A stretch of 64,000 bases of DNA from Favolaschia claudopus (taxonomy: Eukaryota > Basidiomycota > Agaricomycetes > Agaricales > Mycenaceae). This document shows, in pieces, positions 1 to 10,620 of this stretch; positions within the stretch are counted from its first letter, which is position 1, and the number at the start of each line of letters is the position of its first letter. The translations under genes and the position numbers were made by a program. The stretch spans positions 1 through 64,000 of the forward strand of contig JAWWNJ010000176.1 in NCBI GenBank assembly GCA_037176885.1, in the 5' to 3' direction. The notes under the pieces are model-generated. The model did not search any database and was not told the origin of the DNA. It saw nothing but the letters and a program-made list of their open reading frames with translations.

Positions 1-177
1 CCTAACCCTAACCCTAACCCTAACCCTAACCCTAACCCTAACCCTAACCCTAACCCTAACCCTAACCCTAACCCTAACCCTAACCCTAACCCTAACCCTA
101 ACCCTAACCCTAACCCTAACCCTAACCCTAACCCTAACCTAACCCTAACCCTAACCCTAACCCTAACCCTAACCCTA
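1..177. repeat. Telomere, CCCTAA array
   Basis: About 29 head-to-tail copies of the hexamer CCCTAA begin at base 1, so the window starts at a chromosome end and the G-rich strand (TTAGGG) points left. One unit near 136-141 is a 5-mer (CCTAA). The array stops at 177 and passes into single-copy-like DNA. TTAGGG is the usual telomere repeat of filamentous fungi. Confidence 0.98.
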
Positions 178-3100
178 GATTGGCAGCTCGTTTGGCGGCT
201 GGTAAGACTGGTTCAAATTTGGTTTTGCGAGTCTATTCTTAGTACTTAGTCATCTATATCTTGAGCCATACACACACGAAGAAAATTGGACCCGAAAATC
301 TGACGCTATCGCGCATTCGAGCCGAAGACTTCGGTTGACGCTGGAAATTGCTTCAATTCAAAACAATTATGCACGTTTGGACAACGAACTCTCATTGGCT
401 GAAGGTATAGTCAAGTATGCAAGGTACACAACCGCTACCCAATCGCTAAGGACCGCGCGCGACGAGCCGCTGAACGAGCCGCCACATGACGTAGCCGCTC
501 CAATCCGCATGCCGTTAGAGCCGCCAGGTGGCTTCTGGCGGCTCACCGCAAACTCTGGCTACGGATTTCCGTATTGGGAAAGTTTGATGGGCTAAACTTT
601 TATGTCGGAGTCAAGAAGAGCTATTCGGAATGAAAATTGGATGCTCAGACCGGGGGTAGCTTTTGTCAATACGCCGGAATTCGGGCACTTGCGTAGCCAT
701 TAGCCATTCAATGGCTGCATCGCAAACAGGCTAATTTCAAGGATCCCTCCTGCACGGAGCCAAATAATTGCGTGGCCGTTCAAAGATGCTAAGAGCAAAG
801 AATTTAGCTACAGTCTTGGTTAATTTTCAATCAATCACAGTGCCGGACCCCATCACCTACACATGCAATATACTTTTGTCCCAGTGTTATGCCTCCATGG
901 CTTCCGTAATTCGCCATGTTTGCTCAAATGAGGGGCCGAAGAGTTTTACAATTTGTAAGCTTGTTTTCCACCCTTACTAGCCAAAGCAAGTGTGCAAAAA
1001 CATTTGAATAGATCACATGTGCAAGCTAGAGGTAGTCGAACGTGGTCTGGAAGGGCAGTTGCTAAGATTTCCGTTGAACAATGAGCGGAAGTTGAAAGAC
1101 ACAGGTGAATTTCAAGCTGTCGGAATCGGTGAATGGACGGGGAAAGGCAGCCCGTCAAGACCACGACACGAATACGTGGAGACACGTAGTCGTTAGGTGT
1201 GGATGACTCGAGCACACAGCTGGACTACGTGGTTGAGGTTGTATTGTCGAATAAGGAGGAGGAAAGCACGTCAACGCGACGTGTACAAGGTATTTAATTA
1301 TATTTCCGAGAGGGTATAAATACGGCCTGTAATTCTACGAGAATACAACTACTTTTACCCCCTCATTTCACTACACAAGCTGTTGCCAAAATTGTGCTGG
1401 CTCTGAAGAGCGTCAGGAATAGAGGTTGCCTACAACAACTTGTGCAGGTCTAAGGAATATCCCGACGTATTTTTCAAACTCAAAATCTTGGAAAAATATC
1501 ACGTGGTCGCGAAGCAATCGTGGGATTAACGGTTACTTTTGTCAGAAGTTTCGACACTACTTAGACCGAGAATTCGTGATCAATTCGTGCGTATTCGAAT
1601 CCTCCCGTGTTTCCTATCGTGTGTGCGAGTTGATTTTCGCCAGGTCAGGAACATATCTCTCGATACTCCTCCTTACATAACATGAGTTGCGTTTCCAGTA
1701 ACCTACCGCTAGAATTCTGTACCTTGTATGCCTGTTATGATGTGCGTCGAACTGGAAGAGCTGTATCAAAGCCGTATGAATGTTCAAATTTGACGGCCCA
1801 ATTCTTATTCTATTTACCGCAGCCTTTTCACTGACTATTTATCCCTTTCCTTCTGGAGCCTCGCTCGTGACCCGCACTCTGTCAATCATAATAACGTGCA
1901 CGGGCCTTGAGGGCAGACCTCGCGATAGAATCCTGTCAGTGCCCATTTCATAAATAGAATTCTGCAATTTAACACTATGGGAATCACCAGATAGTCATCG
2001 TTACTGGAAAAGCACAACAGTCATTCAATATTGTTTCTTGTAAAAACCGCAACGAAATATAAGACGTACTCCATTTTACGGCAATATATAGTCCTCTCGA
2101 CCCGGCACAAATCTAGTCTCTCTAAGACAGACGCTACAACTTGTAGCTCGTTCCTCGCAAGTTATAGTCTGTTGGTTACCGCGCCCTGATAACCGGTGAC
2201 TTGCCGTATCACTGATTGATGGCGATGCACGACCAAACAACGCGCTCACCTTCACCAATTCGACGCGACTGAGAGCCCTGAAATCGTCAGAAACTATGTA
2301 AGAACCAAAGGTCTACTAAAGACTCCTTTATTGACCCAATCCACATTCGTTTCGTATTCAAACCAGTACTCACCGGAAATGTGCCCAAATCAGGGAATTC
2401 TACGTTTTCCACCTCAAATATTGTAAAGGAAACCAGGATCGGTTGGTTGAGGCTACGAGGAGGCTATATCTGGTCAAGAATTCAATTTCCCCGCTCAAAG
2501 TCGTGGGGGAACGCGTCGAAGTCGCGTCAAGGCGCGGTTGCCATTACTTCCCAAATAGGATGCTTATATAATAACGCAGGACGCCACTCACTGGGTCGTG
2601 GTAACCACAGGACTAGCACAAATCGCATGTGGGTCGACGATGTTGACGTCTTCTGGAGGGATGGGTGGCACAGTCTACGGCCTAGCATAGTTGAACATAA
2701 CGAAAATCAATTGGAGACGTGCAAATTCAGGTACCATATGGCCCCCGTCACATCTGGAACACGATTTGACCCCTTCTGTACACTCTTCGCGATCGTGACC
2801 TCTCTGTCCACCTCATCATAATTACGAGCAGTCAACATCTGAGGCCAACAAGAGATAAAGGCGCGGTCGACGTACATCTATGGCTGTAAGGGGTATACAA
2901 TCCTCCAGGTCAAACTTTACACGCCATACATAAAGAGCACTTTAAGAGCTGGCATACCATGCGGGTCCCCCCTGGGGACACGAAGCCGCTTTGTGGCTCA
3001 CTGGCCCGAAATAACTTCGGAGAAGATCAAATGCGAGGAAACAACCATAACGCACAGCGTAAACAGTGAAAGCATCGCTGCGATTCGAACATGACGACGT

Positions 3101-3284
3101 TGAACTTGATGAATGAACAATGGTTGAGGGGAGAGAAGGGAACACCTTCTGGTGTTTGTGTGATGGAAATCATCAATATTTTAGTCTCGAATACCCAGAC
3201 GTACTACCGCATTATTTATGGGCTGCCGGATATCTTTCCGTATATGGTGAATAGAGGACGTTTTTGACAGCTGACTGATCTTGG
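178..3284. other. Subtelomeric stretch without recognisable gene
   Basis: Open frames here are short, lack a coding look and show no motif or plausible intron structure. The longest (about 146 codons from 2381) starts at GTG and resembles no family I know. Apart from a TATA-like site near 1315, nothing in this 3.1 kb can be supported as a gene. Confidence 0.5.
1315..1322 (+). promoter_or_regulatory. TATA-like box, possible LTR relic
   Basis: The sequence TATAAATA is followed by a pyrimidine-rich leader but by no convincing ORF. The arrangement resembles the TATA box and leader in the gypsy LTR at 48.9 kb, so a solo-LTR remnant is possible, but no TG...CA ends were identified. Confidence 0.25.
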
Positions 3285-3516
3285 GTGGTGGGAGAATTTG
3301 TTGGCGGTAGTACGTCTGGGCCGGTTGAGCCGTGGCACCTACCATCGCCATATTATTCTGCGCGTCGACGCGTTTCTATCCGCCGAAATCCTCAGGGAAT
3401 GCCTCTAGGTGACGAGGCACCCCATCCCGCCCACTGTCTATGCTTAGGTGCATCCTCTTATCCTGTACACGGAACCCAATTTCCACAGGAAGATGACGCG
3501 AGTGGGGGTGATGGTA

Positions 3517-4199
3517 CAGTGCCGGACACGCAAAGTCGACAACTTTGATCTTCCATTTATGGAAGGTGTGACACATGCCCAGGCGGTTAGTTTTCTGTGT
3601 AAACATGTTGTTATAGACCCAAACAACGGTTTTGCACGAGCCGATTTCCCCAAAACTCAAAATAAAAAAAATTGACCCCAAAATTTTTGGCCGAACACCG
3701 AGATTTCATGGGAAAATTGCGAAACATAGCGCAATAGACTCCGTCAATCGAGCTGGTTCTGTCCCTGATAACATCAAAGCAATTTCACGAGCCCCTTTGC
3801 CACAAATTCTTTGGGAAACATCACCGTATTTGGACAACTTACAGTATGTTGATCAGTTCTATCACAGACCATGCTTGCCGACCACCATGCCGTGCCGCTG
3901 CCGTGGGTTGGTGCTGAAAATTTGCACGGATTACCGCCCAGATTGTAGTTCAGGCCGTCACCCTTCCACTTACACCTGCCAAGGATCAGTAAGTTTGCGC
4001 TCGGAGCTCAAAAGGGGTACACACAGTTTCGATTTTTGACCTCAAAAATTTGGCCACAGCCAAAATGTCGTGGGATAAACTTCGGAGGTGGTTTTTTGAG
4101 CTTTTCAGGGGTCGGCGAATCCGAATCTGAAGTCAGATTTACCCCCAAAATTCCCGTTCGCCGGCAATCAACATTGTCGACTTTGCGTGTCCGGCACTG
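3517..4199. mobile_element. 683-bp non-autonomous Tc1/mariner (pogo-like) MITE
   Basis: A perfect 26-bp terminal inverted repeat begins CAGTGCCGGACACGC at 3517 and is mirrored up to 4199. Both ends are flanked by the dinucleotide TA (3515-3516 and 4200-4201). CAGT termini plus a TA target duplication are typical of the Tc1/mariner/pogo superfamily. The interior is AT-rich, has no transposase frame and ends in only loosely related subterminal sequence, so it must be mobilised in trans. It lies about 350 bp upstream of the transposase-like gene at 4549, whose own termini were not found; no link between the two is claimed. Confidence 0.8.
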
Positions 4200-4468
4200 T
4201 ACACGCTGGCCGCATCTCTGGAGCGCATTCGTCTCGACGATACTGGTATCCTTTCCTTGTTTTTCATTACCTGCGTGCCCTGGGGCGGTTTCAACTTCCA
4301 AATCCGACTTCATCTTTTCAAGATTCAAAGAATTCGGGCCGGCCGCTACAAGTATTTCTACAGAATGCATTAACTCGCAAATAAGCGCGGCAAGGAGGAA
4401 TTGTTTCAGTCAAGCTGAAGCGGAGAGAGGTCTGAACGGGGTAAGTCGACCCTGAGGCCAAAAATCTG

Positions 4469-4477
4469 TATATAAAG
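4469..4477 (+). promoter_or_regulatory. TATA box of the transposase-like gene
   Basis: TATATAAAG lies 72 bp upstream of the ATG at 4549, followed by a CT-rich leader and the start context CACTATGTC. The distance and pyrimidine leader fit a fungal core promoter. Confidence 0.5.
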
Positions 4478-4548
4478 GAAAGGAAAATACGGGCATTCTC
4501 TCAAATTCTCTCCCGTGGCCCGGGACTTGACCACAAACTAACTACACT

Positions 4549-6266
4549 ATGTCACTGCCATCTACAATATGCAAGAAGCTTCCGCCGTCTTCGACAGCAC
4601 GCCATGCTTGTCGTAGTACGCTCCTTTTTCGATTTTTTCTCAATCTTTCCTTGGCTTTCATCTTGGGCTGTATCTCCGCTCATTTCCTCTCAACCGGCAA
4701 TGCTATCGATCTCACATATTACCTTACCTACTTCTCGGCACTGTATAACATTATAATTGCTGTTCTAGGTCGGTCCCATTGTCACTCATTTGTAACCTGC
4801 CGACTTACAATTTTTCCAAGGACATTTTCTAATCCCAGCGGATATCAATATGCGCCGGAAAGACCAAAGAATGGAAGCTGTTGATATGGCTGAATTCCGT
4901 TCAGAAGCGTTCGTCTTTTTTCTCTTTGACATTTTCTTTCGCAGTCCTCATTGTATTTGATAGGCACAGTGATAGGTCGAATCTGGAGCAACCATGCCAC
5001 GAGAGACACCTTCATTCTCGTTTGGAAGGGAATTTTTGAAACAATCGAGACAATAACTGGAAAGAAACTGAACTTCAAGGCATTCTCGCCTACTTCAAAC
5101 CTCCTTGGCGCAATCGGCGATTCCGAAGGTGCTCAGGCGCAAGGATTGGCGGATGTGGTAATCCTCCGCCAGATGAACTGCGACAATCCGGTCATGCATT
5201 TCGATGACATTCTGAAGCTCATCTGGAAGACTTGCCTTGTACATTTCACTCGGTACGCAATGCGTCAATATCTTTTGCTATCCGGTAATTGATTAATTTT
5301 CCAGAGGTGTTCTAGGTCTCCGAGATCACATTACGGACGAGGTTTTTCAGTATCTACTGAGCTTTCCTTACTTGAATACCTCGGAGGACATACAGGAATA
5401 CTACACCTTTTGTGCGGACTCAAGAAACGCTAAAGTTCAAGGTAAGTTTATTTTATTCCAAAAGATACTCGAATACTCACGATTTGACCAGTATGGTGGG
5501 CACACAAGGTCGGCTATCCCTGGCTCCTTGTCTCCCTCAATCGCTTTCTTTCTGGGATTTGACGCCCAACGACACAAATCCGATTGAGGGAAGTCATGCG
5601 GAGGACAACCAAATCAAACCAACAAATCGTCCACTTCTTGAAGCCATACTACTGTAAACTGTCTCCCCCTTCAAGTTCTCGTTGCTGACTTTGCTTTAGT
5701 GCCAAGGAGCAGGATGCGCAAACGGCGCGCATCGTTGATGAAATGATTTCCTCCGGAGTTTTACAAAATCTAAACAACTCACTGCAGGCAAGATTCAAGA
5801 TGAAAGCCCAGCGACAGGCCCGCGCCTTGAAGAAGAAACGAGCAGCTGAATCTGAGCTCATCACTCGTAAAGAATAATCGAGGAATCTGCGGGATAAAAT
5901 CAAAGCTAAGGAACAGGAAAATGAAGATTTTCGCAAGCAAATTGCGATGTTGACTCAGGCTAGTGGCTCGCGTCTCCCGTCTACTCCAAAGCAATCGCTA
6001 CCGGTGGCGAGTTCATCCAAAATTCGTACGGTTCATTCATTTCTATCCATTTGAAATAATTTTTGATATCATTCGAAGGTCTCTCTCCGTCCAATGCTAT
6101 CATTGATGTTGATGAAATGCTTGGTTCACCTCCAACTAGCTTCCGGGACTTGTCTGATGACGAGTTGGATTACGCTGCGGCACTCAACTCGGATGTCATG
6201 AGCCCGATATTTAAGAAAATGGCCCGTGACTATTCAATGCCGGGTGTCGATGATGAATCTAACTAA
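4549..6266 (+). pseudogene. Decayed multi-exon transposase-like gene (MULE/DDE-type suspected)
   Basis: Successive frames join through short GT-AG introns at about 4770-4820, 4909-4944, 5254-5304, 5442-5491, 5656-5698 and 6028-6080. The joined protein has a helical N-terminal part, a block with GAIGDSEGAQAQGLADVV, then KTCLVHFTR, an exon with WWAHKVGYPWLLVSLNR, then LTPNDTNPIEGSHAEDN, a Lys/Arg-rich coiled-coil-like segment and an acidic C-terminus ending GVDDESN. The spacing of D, C-x2-H and a TNxxExxH block is what one sees in MULE-like DDE transposases, so a transposase-derived function is inferred, not proven. Two lesions are visible: a frame change near 5540-5560 between the last two motifs, and an in-frame TAA at about 5875 inside the coiled coil with the frame open beyond it. 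No terminal repeats of the parent element were found. It could also be a domesticated host gene with annotation or sequencing errors. Confidence 0.45.
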
Positions 6267-6971
6267 TCTGGCATGTTCTCGACATAGTAGAGTACATTAT
6301 AGTGCTGCCTGGAATATAATCTTTGCTTTGATACAGTGCAAGAATTTGAGTCAACAGCGTGTTCGGGTTATTAGGACTCAATATTCGCTGAGAATCAGCG
6401 CAATAACCATTTTAGTGGCACTATAGACATCCAAAGAGCATGAAATAATTTTACCAAGCAGTAAATATGCAGCAATCCGACGATGGACGCGAAAGATTGA
6501 GACGCAGACCAGCTCCTTCCTAATTGAGTATCTTGTTGAGTATCCGGTTCAAAAAACGGGTCTTTCTAGAAATTTTGATGATGGATTCCACTGAAAGTTA
6601 GGGGACAGCGGTATTGACCTTATTAAAGGCTGCATACCAAATGCAGGCTTCCCTAAAATGGTGGTTTACATGTTATCGTGCAAATCATTCGCTTTGCCAC
6701 ATTCTGCAAATAAGTATAAATTTCCTTGCTTGGGCACCCTCTATGAATTACAACCCGGTAAGAATTCTTAATTAGCACCATAGTAATCTATCTATACCAT
6801 ATACCGGGTCCCTAATATGAGGATGGCAAATCGGCGGTGGATTTTGTGTGTAAGGCGACCTAGTACAGCCACTCTCGGACATCCCCGAGATACGGCTGAT
6901 GACTTGATCATCACGCCCCGACATATGTGACTGTAACATCAATCACGGCTGCTTTGCCGTGTTGATCCCGG
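6267..6971. other. No gene seen
   Basis: AT-rich sequence downstream of the transposase-like gene. No motif, repeat or coding frame can be supported. Confidence 0.4.
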
Positions 6972-7187
6972 TCATTTTCGTTTCTGAATATTCGGATTGA
7001 TGGAGTTGATGGCCTGGCAGGCCGACTGATACATATCAGCTAGCCGCGTTTTCGTTTTCGATTCTCGTTCATACCGTGCAGTGTCCCCAAACTCAAGACG
7101 ATCAAGACGGTTGTGGACGCGCTGTAGTTCGCTTCGAAGGAGAGTGCAGTAGGAATAAAGGTCCTGAGGAACTGCGGGGGTTGCCAT
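6972..7187 (-). CDS. Possible small gene, 71 residues, unknown function
   Basis: The ORF begins MATPAVPQDLYSYC at an ATG, is helical and charged in the middle (LLRSELQRVHNRLDRLEFG, suggesting a short coiled coil) and ends with a basic KRK tail. No family is recognised and no signal peptide or membrane segment is seen. In support of a real gene, the 180 bp upstream are strongly CT-rich on the coding strand, with a TATATAAG box 175 bp before the ATG and an 8-bp perfect hairpin just below it. Against it, the frame is short and alone. It may be an exon of a larger gene or a relic. Confidence 0.35.
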   Translation of the reverse strand: MATPAVPQDLYSYCTLLRSELQRVHNRLDRLEFGDTARYERESKTKTRLADMYQSACQAINSINPNIQKRK

Positions 7188-7361
7188 AGCAAGGGAGGTG
7201 TAAGGTCGATGGTAGGATGAGGGCAGAGTAGGAAGTAGGGTGGTCGGCTGGGGCTAGGAGAGTGCCAGAGTCGAATAGAAGGTTTGTTATGCTGTAAGGG
7301 GAGAAGGGCCCAGGAGCCAAGTCGATAACAAACCTGGGGATCAGAGATCCCCAGCGGACTA

Positions 7362-7369
7362 CTTATATA
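7362..7369 (-). promoter_or_regulatory. TATA box upstream of the 71-codon ORF
   Basis: On the minus strand this reads TATATAAG. It is followed at 7335-7353 by a perfect inverted repeat (TGGGGATC, 3-nt loop, GATCCCCA) in what would be the leader, then by a long CT tract before the ATG. Confidence 0.35.
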
Positions 7370-7387
7370 CAAGAGGTGACGTAAGAT

Positions 7388-9020
7388 ATGACATAAGTGA
7401 GCACACAGCATGATGTCTTGGAGACAGAGAACTTCTGCCCAAGTCATAGCTGTGGAGTCCCCTGACAACAACCTTCTGTCTTTTGTCCGCAATTTCTCGA
7501 CCCTGCGGGCTTGCAGACCTTTGACTTTGCTTGGGATGTACAGATACAATGTTCAAGTCATTTTATTGCGTGTTTTCTCATGCTGGGACGGCCCGAATGT
7601 TCACAATTTGAATAAATTCTGCCTTTTATCATCCCCCCTCTGTTGCCGCGAAATGGGCCTCTCCCGCTCCTCCGGACGCTCCAGAAAAATATTGGCGACA
7701 CTCAATTTGTTTTTAATGCTCTTTTCATGCTTAAACTCACGAGATGCTCTCGCTCTAGTCACGATCAAACTATTTTTTGAATTTTTTTCCCTCATTGCTT
7801 CCGGGCTTTTGATGCAGTCCGAGGTGAGGCAAAAAATGGGTGAGGAGATCTGAATATTGTTTTATTCAGTCTCCGATGTACTCAGAAATCCCATTCTAGG
7901 TCTGTTAACTGGGCAACTTTTGAATTTTCCATCACCTTCTGTGAACTTAGGATTACAGTTCCTTTGAAGTATCTTGATGCTCAGCTGCATCACTGGCACT
8001 GGCTAGCAATTGGGCTTCTACTTACTCTGGTGTGAGTCAAGAATTCAGTCAAGTCAGCCATACAAATGTACGCAACTGCATTTTTATTTTTTATTTTCGA
8101 TGCAATAGCAGGCTGTTTAGGAGGCAGAGTTTATCTTCCTCTCCTCCGGGCTCCCCTACTTTGTTACCCCTTCCCAGTTACCCGTGTGTCTTGCTGCTTT
8201 ACATTTATTTTGTACATTGAGTAATTGAACAAGCTTCAACCAAGTACAATAATAGCCTGCCTTAAATCTTTCTGAGCCTCCATAGAGCCTCCCCATGCTC
8301 ACCCCCATGCTCACCCCGAAAGCTCACTTGTCTCTTACTTTTCTCTTTCTCTTTCTTTCTTTTGCTTGTTTGTTCACGGCGGGGTTGACGCCGCTGTACT
8401 GTACAGACCAACTTATACGACCGGAAAGCCCCTTCCAGAACTACTACATACACTTGTCGCAAGTATTCGCTAACACTGTGACGTCCTTGATAAACGGCGC
8501 GCCAAGTCTAAGAGTGAGTGATTTCAATGCTGATAGTTTTCGGCCAGAATACAGATTATGTGACTCACTGTTGCCTGCAGCTTGACACACAATTGTGAGC
8601 TTTCTGCTTGTGCGTTCCACTATGAGCACAATCTGACTTTTTACAGTCTACCTGTTGTATGATATAAATTAGTCGCACACAGGGAACAACAGCAAGTGAG
8701 AAGTGCCTTGAATGTGTTGATTGACCAACGGTGTGTGGAGCTATACAGTCGACAGTTTTGCGTCTCGAAACACATGTTGTATGTCGCTTGAGTGTGAGTC
8801 GTCGGATACCCAGATGTTTGGCTCGATACTGATGGCGGTGGAATTTACCGGTATCCAGATTTGATCCAGATACCGTCGTATTTTCAAACGTGGGCCGGCT
8901 TCCGCGTACAGCCTCTTGCGCTGCAATGACTTTGGGTCTGACCCGTGAAGCTTTGAAGAGCTCCCGCCCTGGAATCACAGCCTTTACCTTCGAACGAATA
9001 AGTACGCGCACTTTTTCAAA
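7388..9020. other. No supported gene
   Basis: Several frames of 60-150 codons occur on both strands, but they overlap one another, lack conserved-looking blocks and are best taken as chance. Stretches 7610-7830 and 8090-8350 are pyrimidine-rich. Confidence 0.4.
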
Positions 9021-9023
9021 GTT

Positions 9024-9277
9024 GGAAACACTGTCCGAGCACGGGAGGACAGTGTGCCGTTTTGTGACAGTGGCAGAGAGGGGGCCGATCTGATGTTTCA
9101 GATCCGAGCTCTTCTCTTTCCTCGACCACCATCATCCATTTCTTCCTGCTAGCTCCCTGGACTCACGAACATTCCGACTTCACGACGCTTTGCTCTTTCC
9201 TCGACCACCATCATCCATTTCTTCCTGCTAGCTCCCTGGACTCACGAACATTCCGACTTCACGACGCTTTGCTTCTC
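9024..9277. repeat. Subtelomeric repeat R1, copy 1, with internal 78-bp tandem duplication
   Basis: The unit begins GGAAACACTGTCCGAGC and reappears almost unchanged at 13231-13405. It contains a 9-bp-stem hairpin (ACACTGTCC / GGACAGTGT) and a second short one at a GATCTGA / TCAGATC pair. In this copy the last 78 bp (from about 9115) are duplicated head to tail up to about 9273; the other copy has one unit. Confidence 0.8.
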
Positions 9278-9728
9278 TTTGCTTCTCACTTATGACCCAA
9301 CAACATAGAACACCATCCCACGTTAGTCCTGTCTTGACGACCCCCTTTCCCACTCAGTAGTGGAGCTCTACTGCTTTCGACAGCAGACCTTTTCCACCTA
9401 CAACCACAACCGGCCTCCCCGAGCTCGCCACTGGATTCCCTGTGCCGCCCGAGTGCTTTCCGAGCATGCCACCAATTCTGGTGCTCCTATCTTTCCTCCT
9501 GTCGACCACCTTCCTCGCCTTGTGGCTACGACTGTTCTCTATATTTCGATCCCTTTGGCTCCGGCCATTTCTGATTGATTTAATATGACGAGCTACGCTT
9601 CACATATCCCTCACGTTCCACTCTCCCAACCTATGGCGCCTCGACCCACCAACTACCCAGCCCCTAGCCGTACTCTCTGGGATTCGACTGCTCAACGTAA
9701 CCCTCCTCTGCCGACTCCCTGACATCAC
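9278..9728. other. Pyrimidine-rich spacer
   Basis: CT-rich sequence between repeat R1 and the minisatellite. Short open frames exist only because stops are rare in this composition; no gene is seen. Confidence 0.4.
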
Positions 9729-10620
9729 TTGACGCCACATGACCTGGTATCAGCTCTCCCTAAGCCGTCCCACTCACGGCTCAAGCAATCCCGTGTTCAC
9801 GTTCACATTCCCGTTCACGAATTCCCGTCTGACGATCAAACCTACGAATACCTGCATCTACGCGGGTCCAATCTTCCAGCTAAAAATGTAGACTTCGGAT
9901 TCCTGCGTTTTCGTGGATCCTGCATTCAAGCTGACGTTCACGATTCCCGAATTCCCCCATTTGCTGGGGTCCAGCCCTTAGGCTGATGCTCAAGACTTCC
10001 GAATTCCTGCGTTTTCGTGGGTCCAGCATTCAAGCTGACGTTCACGATTCACGAATTCCCGCATATCTGTGGGTCCAGCGTTCAAGCTGAAGTTCTAAAC
10101 TTCCAAATTCCCGCATCGGTCTAGCATTTCAGCTGACGTTCACGAAGTCCAGCATTCAAGCTGGCGTTCACGATTTCCGAATTCCTGCACTCCTGTGGGT
10201 CCAGCACTAACGCTGATGTTCACGATTCACGAATTCCCGCATCCCTACCGGTCCAGCCTTTCAAGACTTCCGAATTCCTGCGTTGTTGTGGGTCCAGCAT
10301 TCAAGCTGATGTTCAAGACTTCCGAACTCCTGCGTTATCGTGGGTCCAGCGTTCAAGCTATCGTTCCCAATTCCCCGATTCCTGCATTCCCGTGGCTCCA
10401 GCGCCAACACTGACGTTCACGACGCACGCATCCCGGAGTCCAGCCTTCAAGCCGACGCTCAAGACTTGAGAACTCCTGGGTTAACGTGGCTCCAGCAGTC
10501 AAGCTGACGTCCACAGTCCGCCAATTCCTGCATTCCCGCGCGGCTAGCATGGAAGCTGACGTTCAAATTTGCCGGATTCCTGTATCTCTACGTATTCAAT
10601 CTCCCCACTGACATTCACGA
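9729..10620. repeat. Degenerate 52-bp minisatellite
   Basis: The core GGGTCCAGCATTCAAGCT recurs at about 10018, 10071, 10198, 10290 and 10342, and in more diverged form at about 9970, 10110, 10145, 10250, 10395, 10436, 10490 and 10543. Spacing is near 52 bp with some shortened units. Most units also carry GAATTC and a CCTGCGTT or CCCGCAT block. Roughly 15 units are recognisable and decay towards both ends. Confidence 0.8.

Noticed and set aside
834..852. ACAGTGCCGGAC resembling the end of the 683-bp MITE
   Set aside because: Match stops after 12 bases, the preceding base is C not T, and no opposite end is found nearby.
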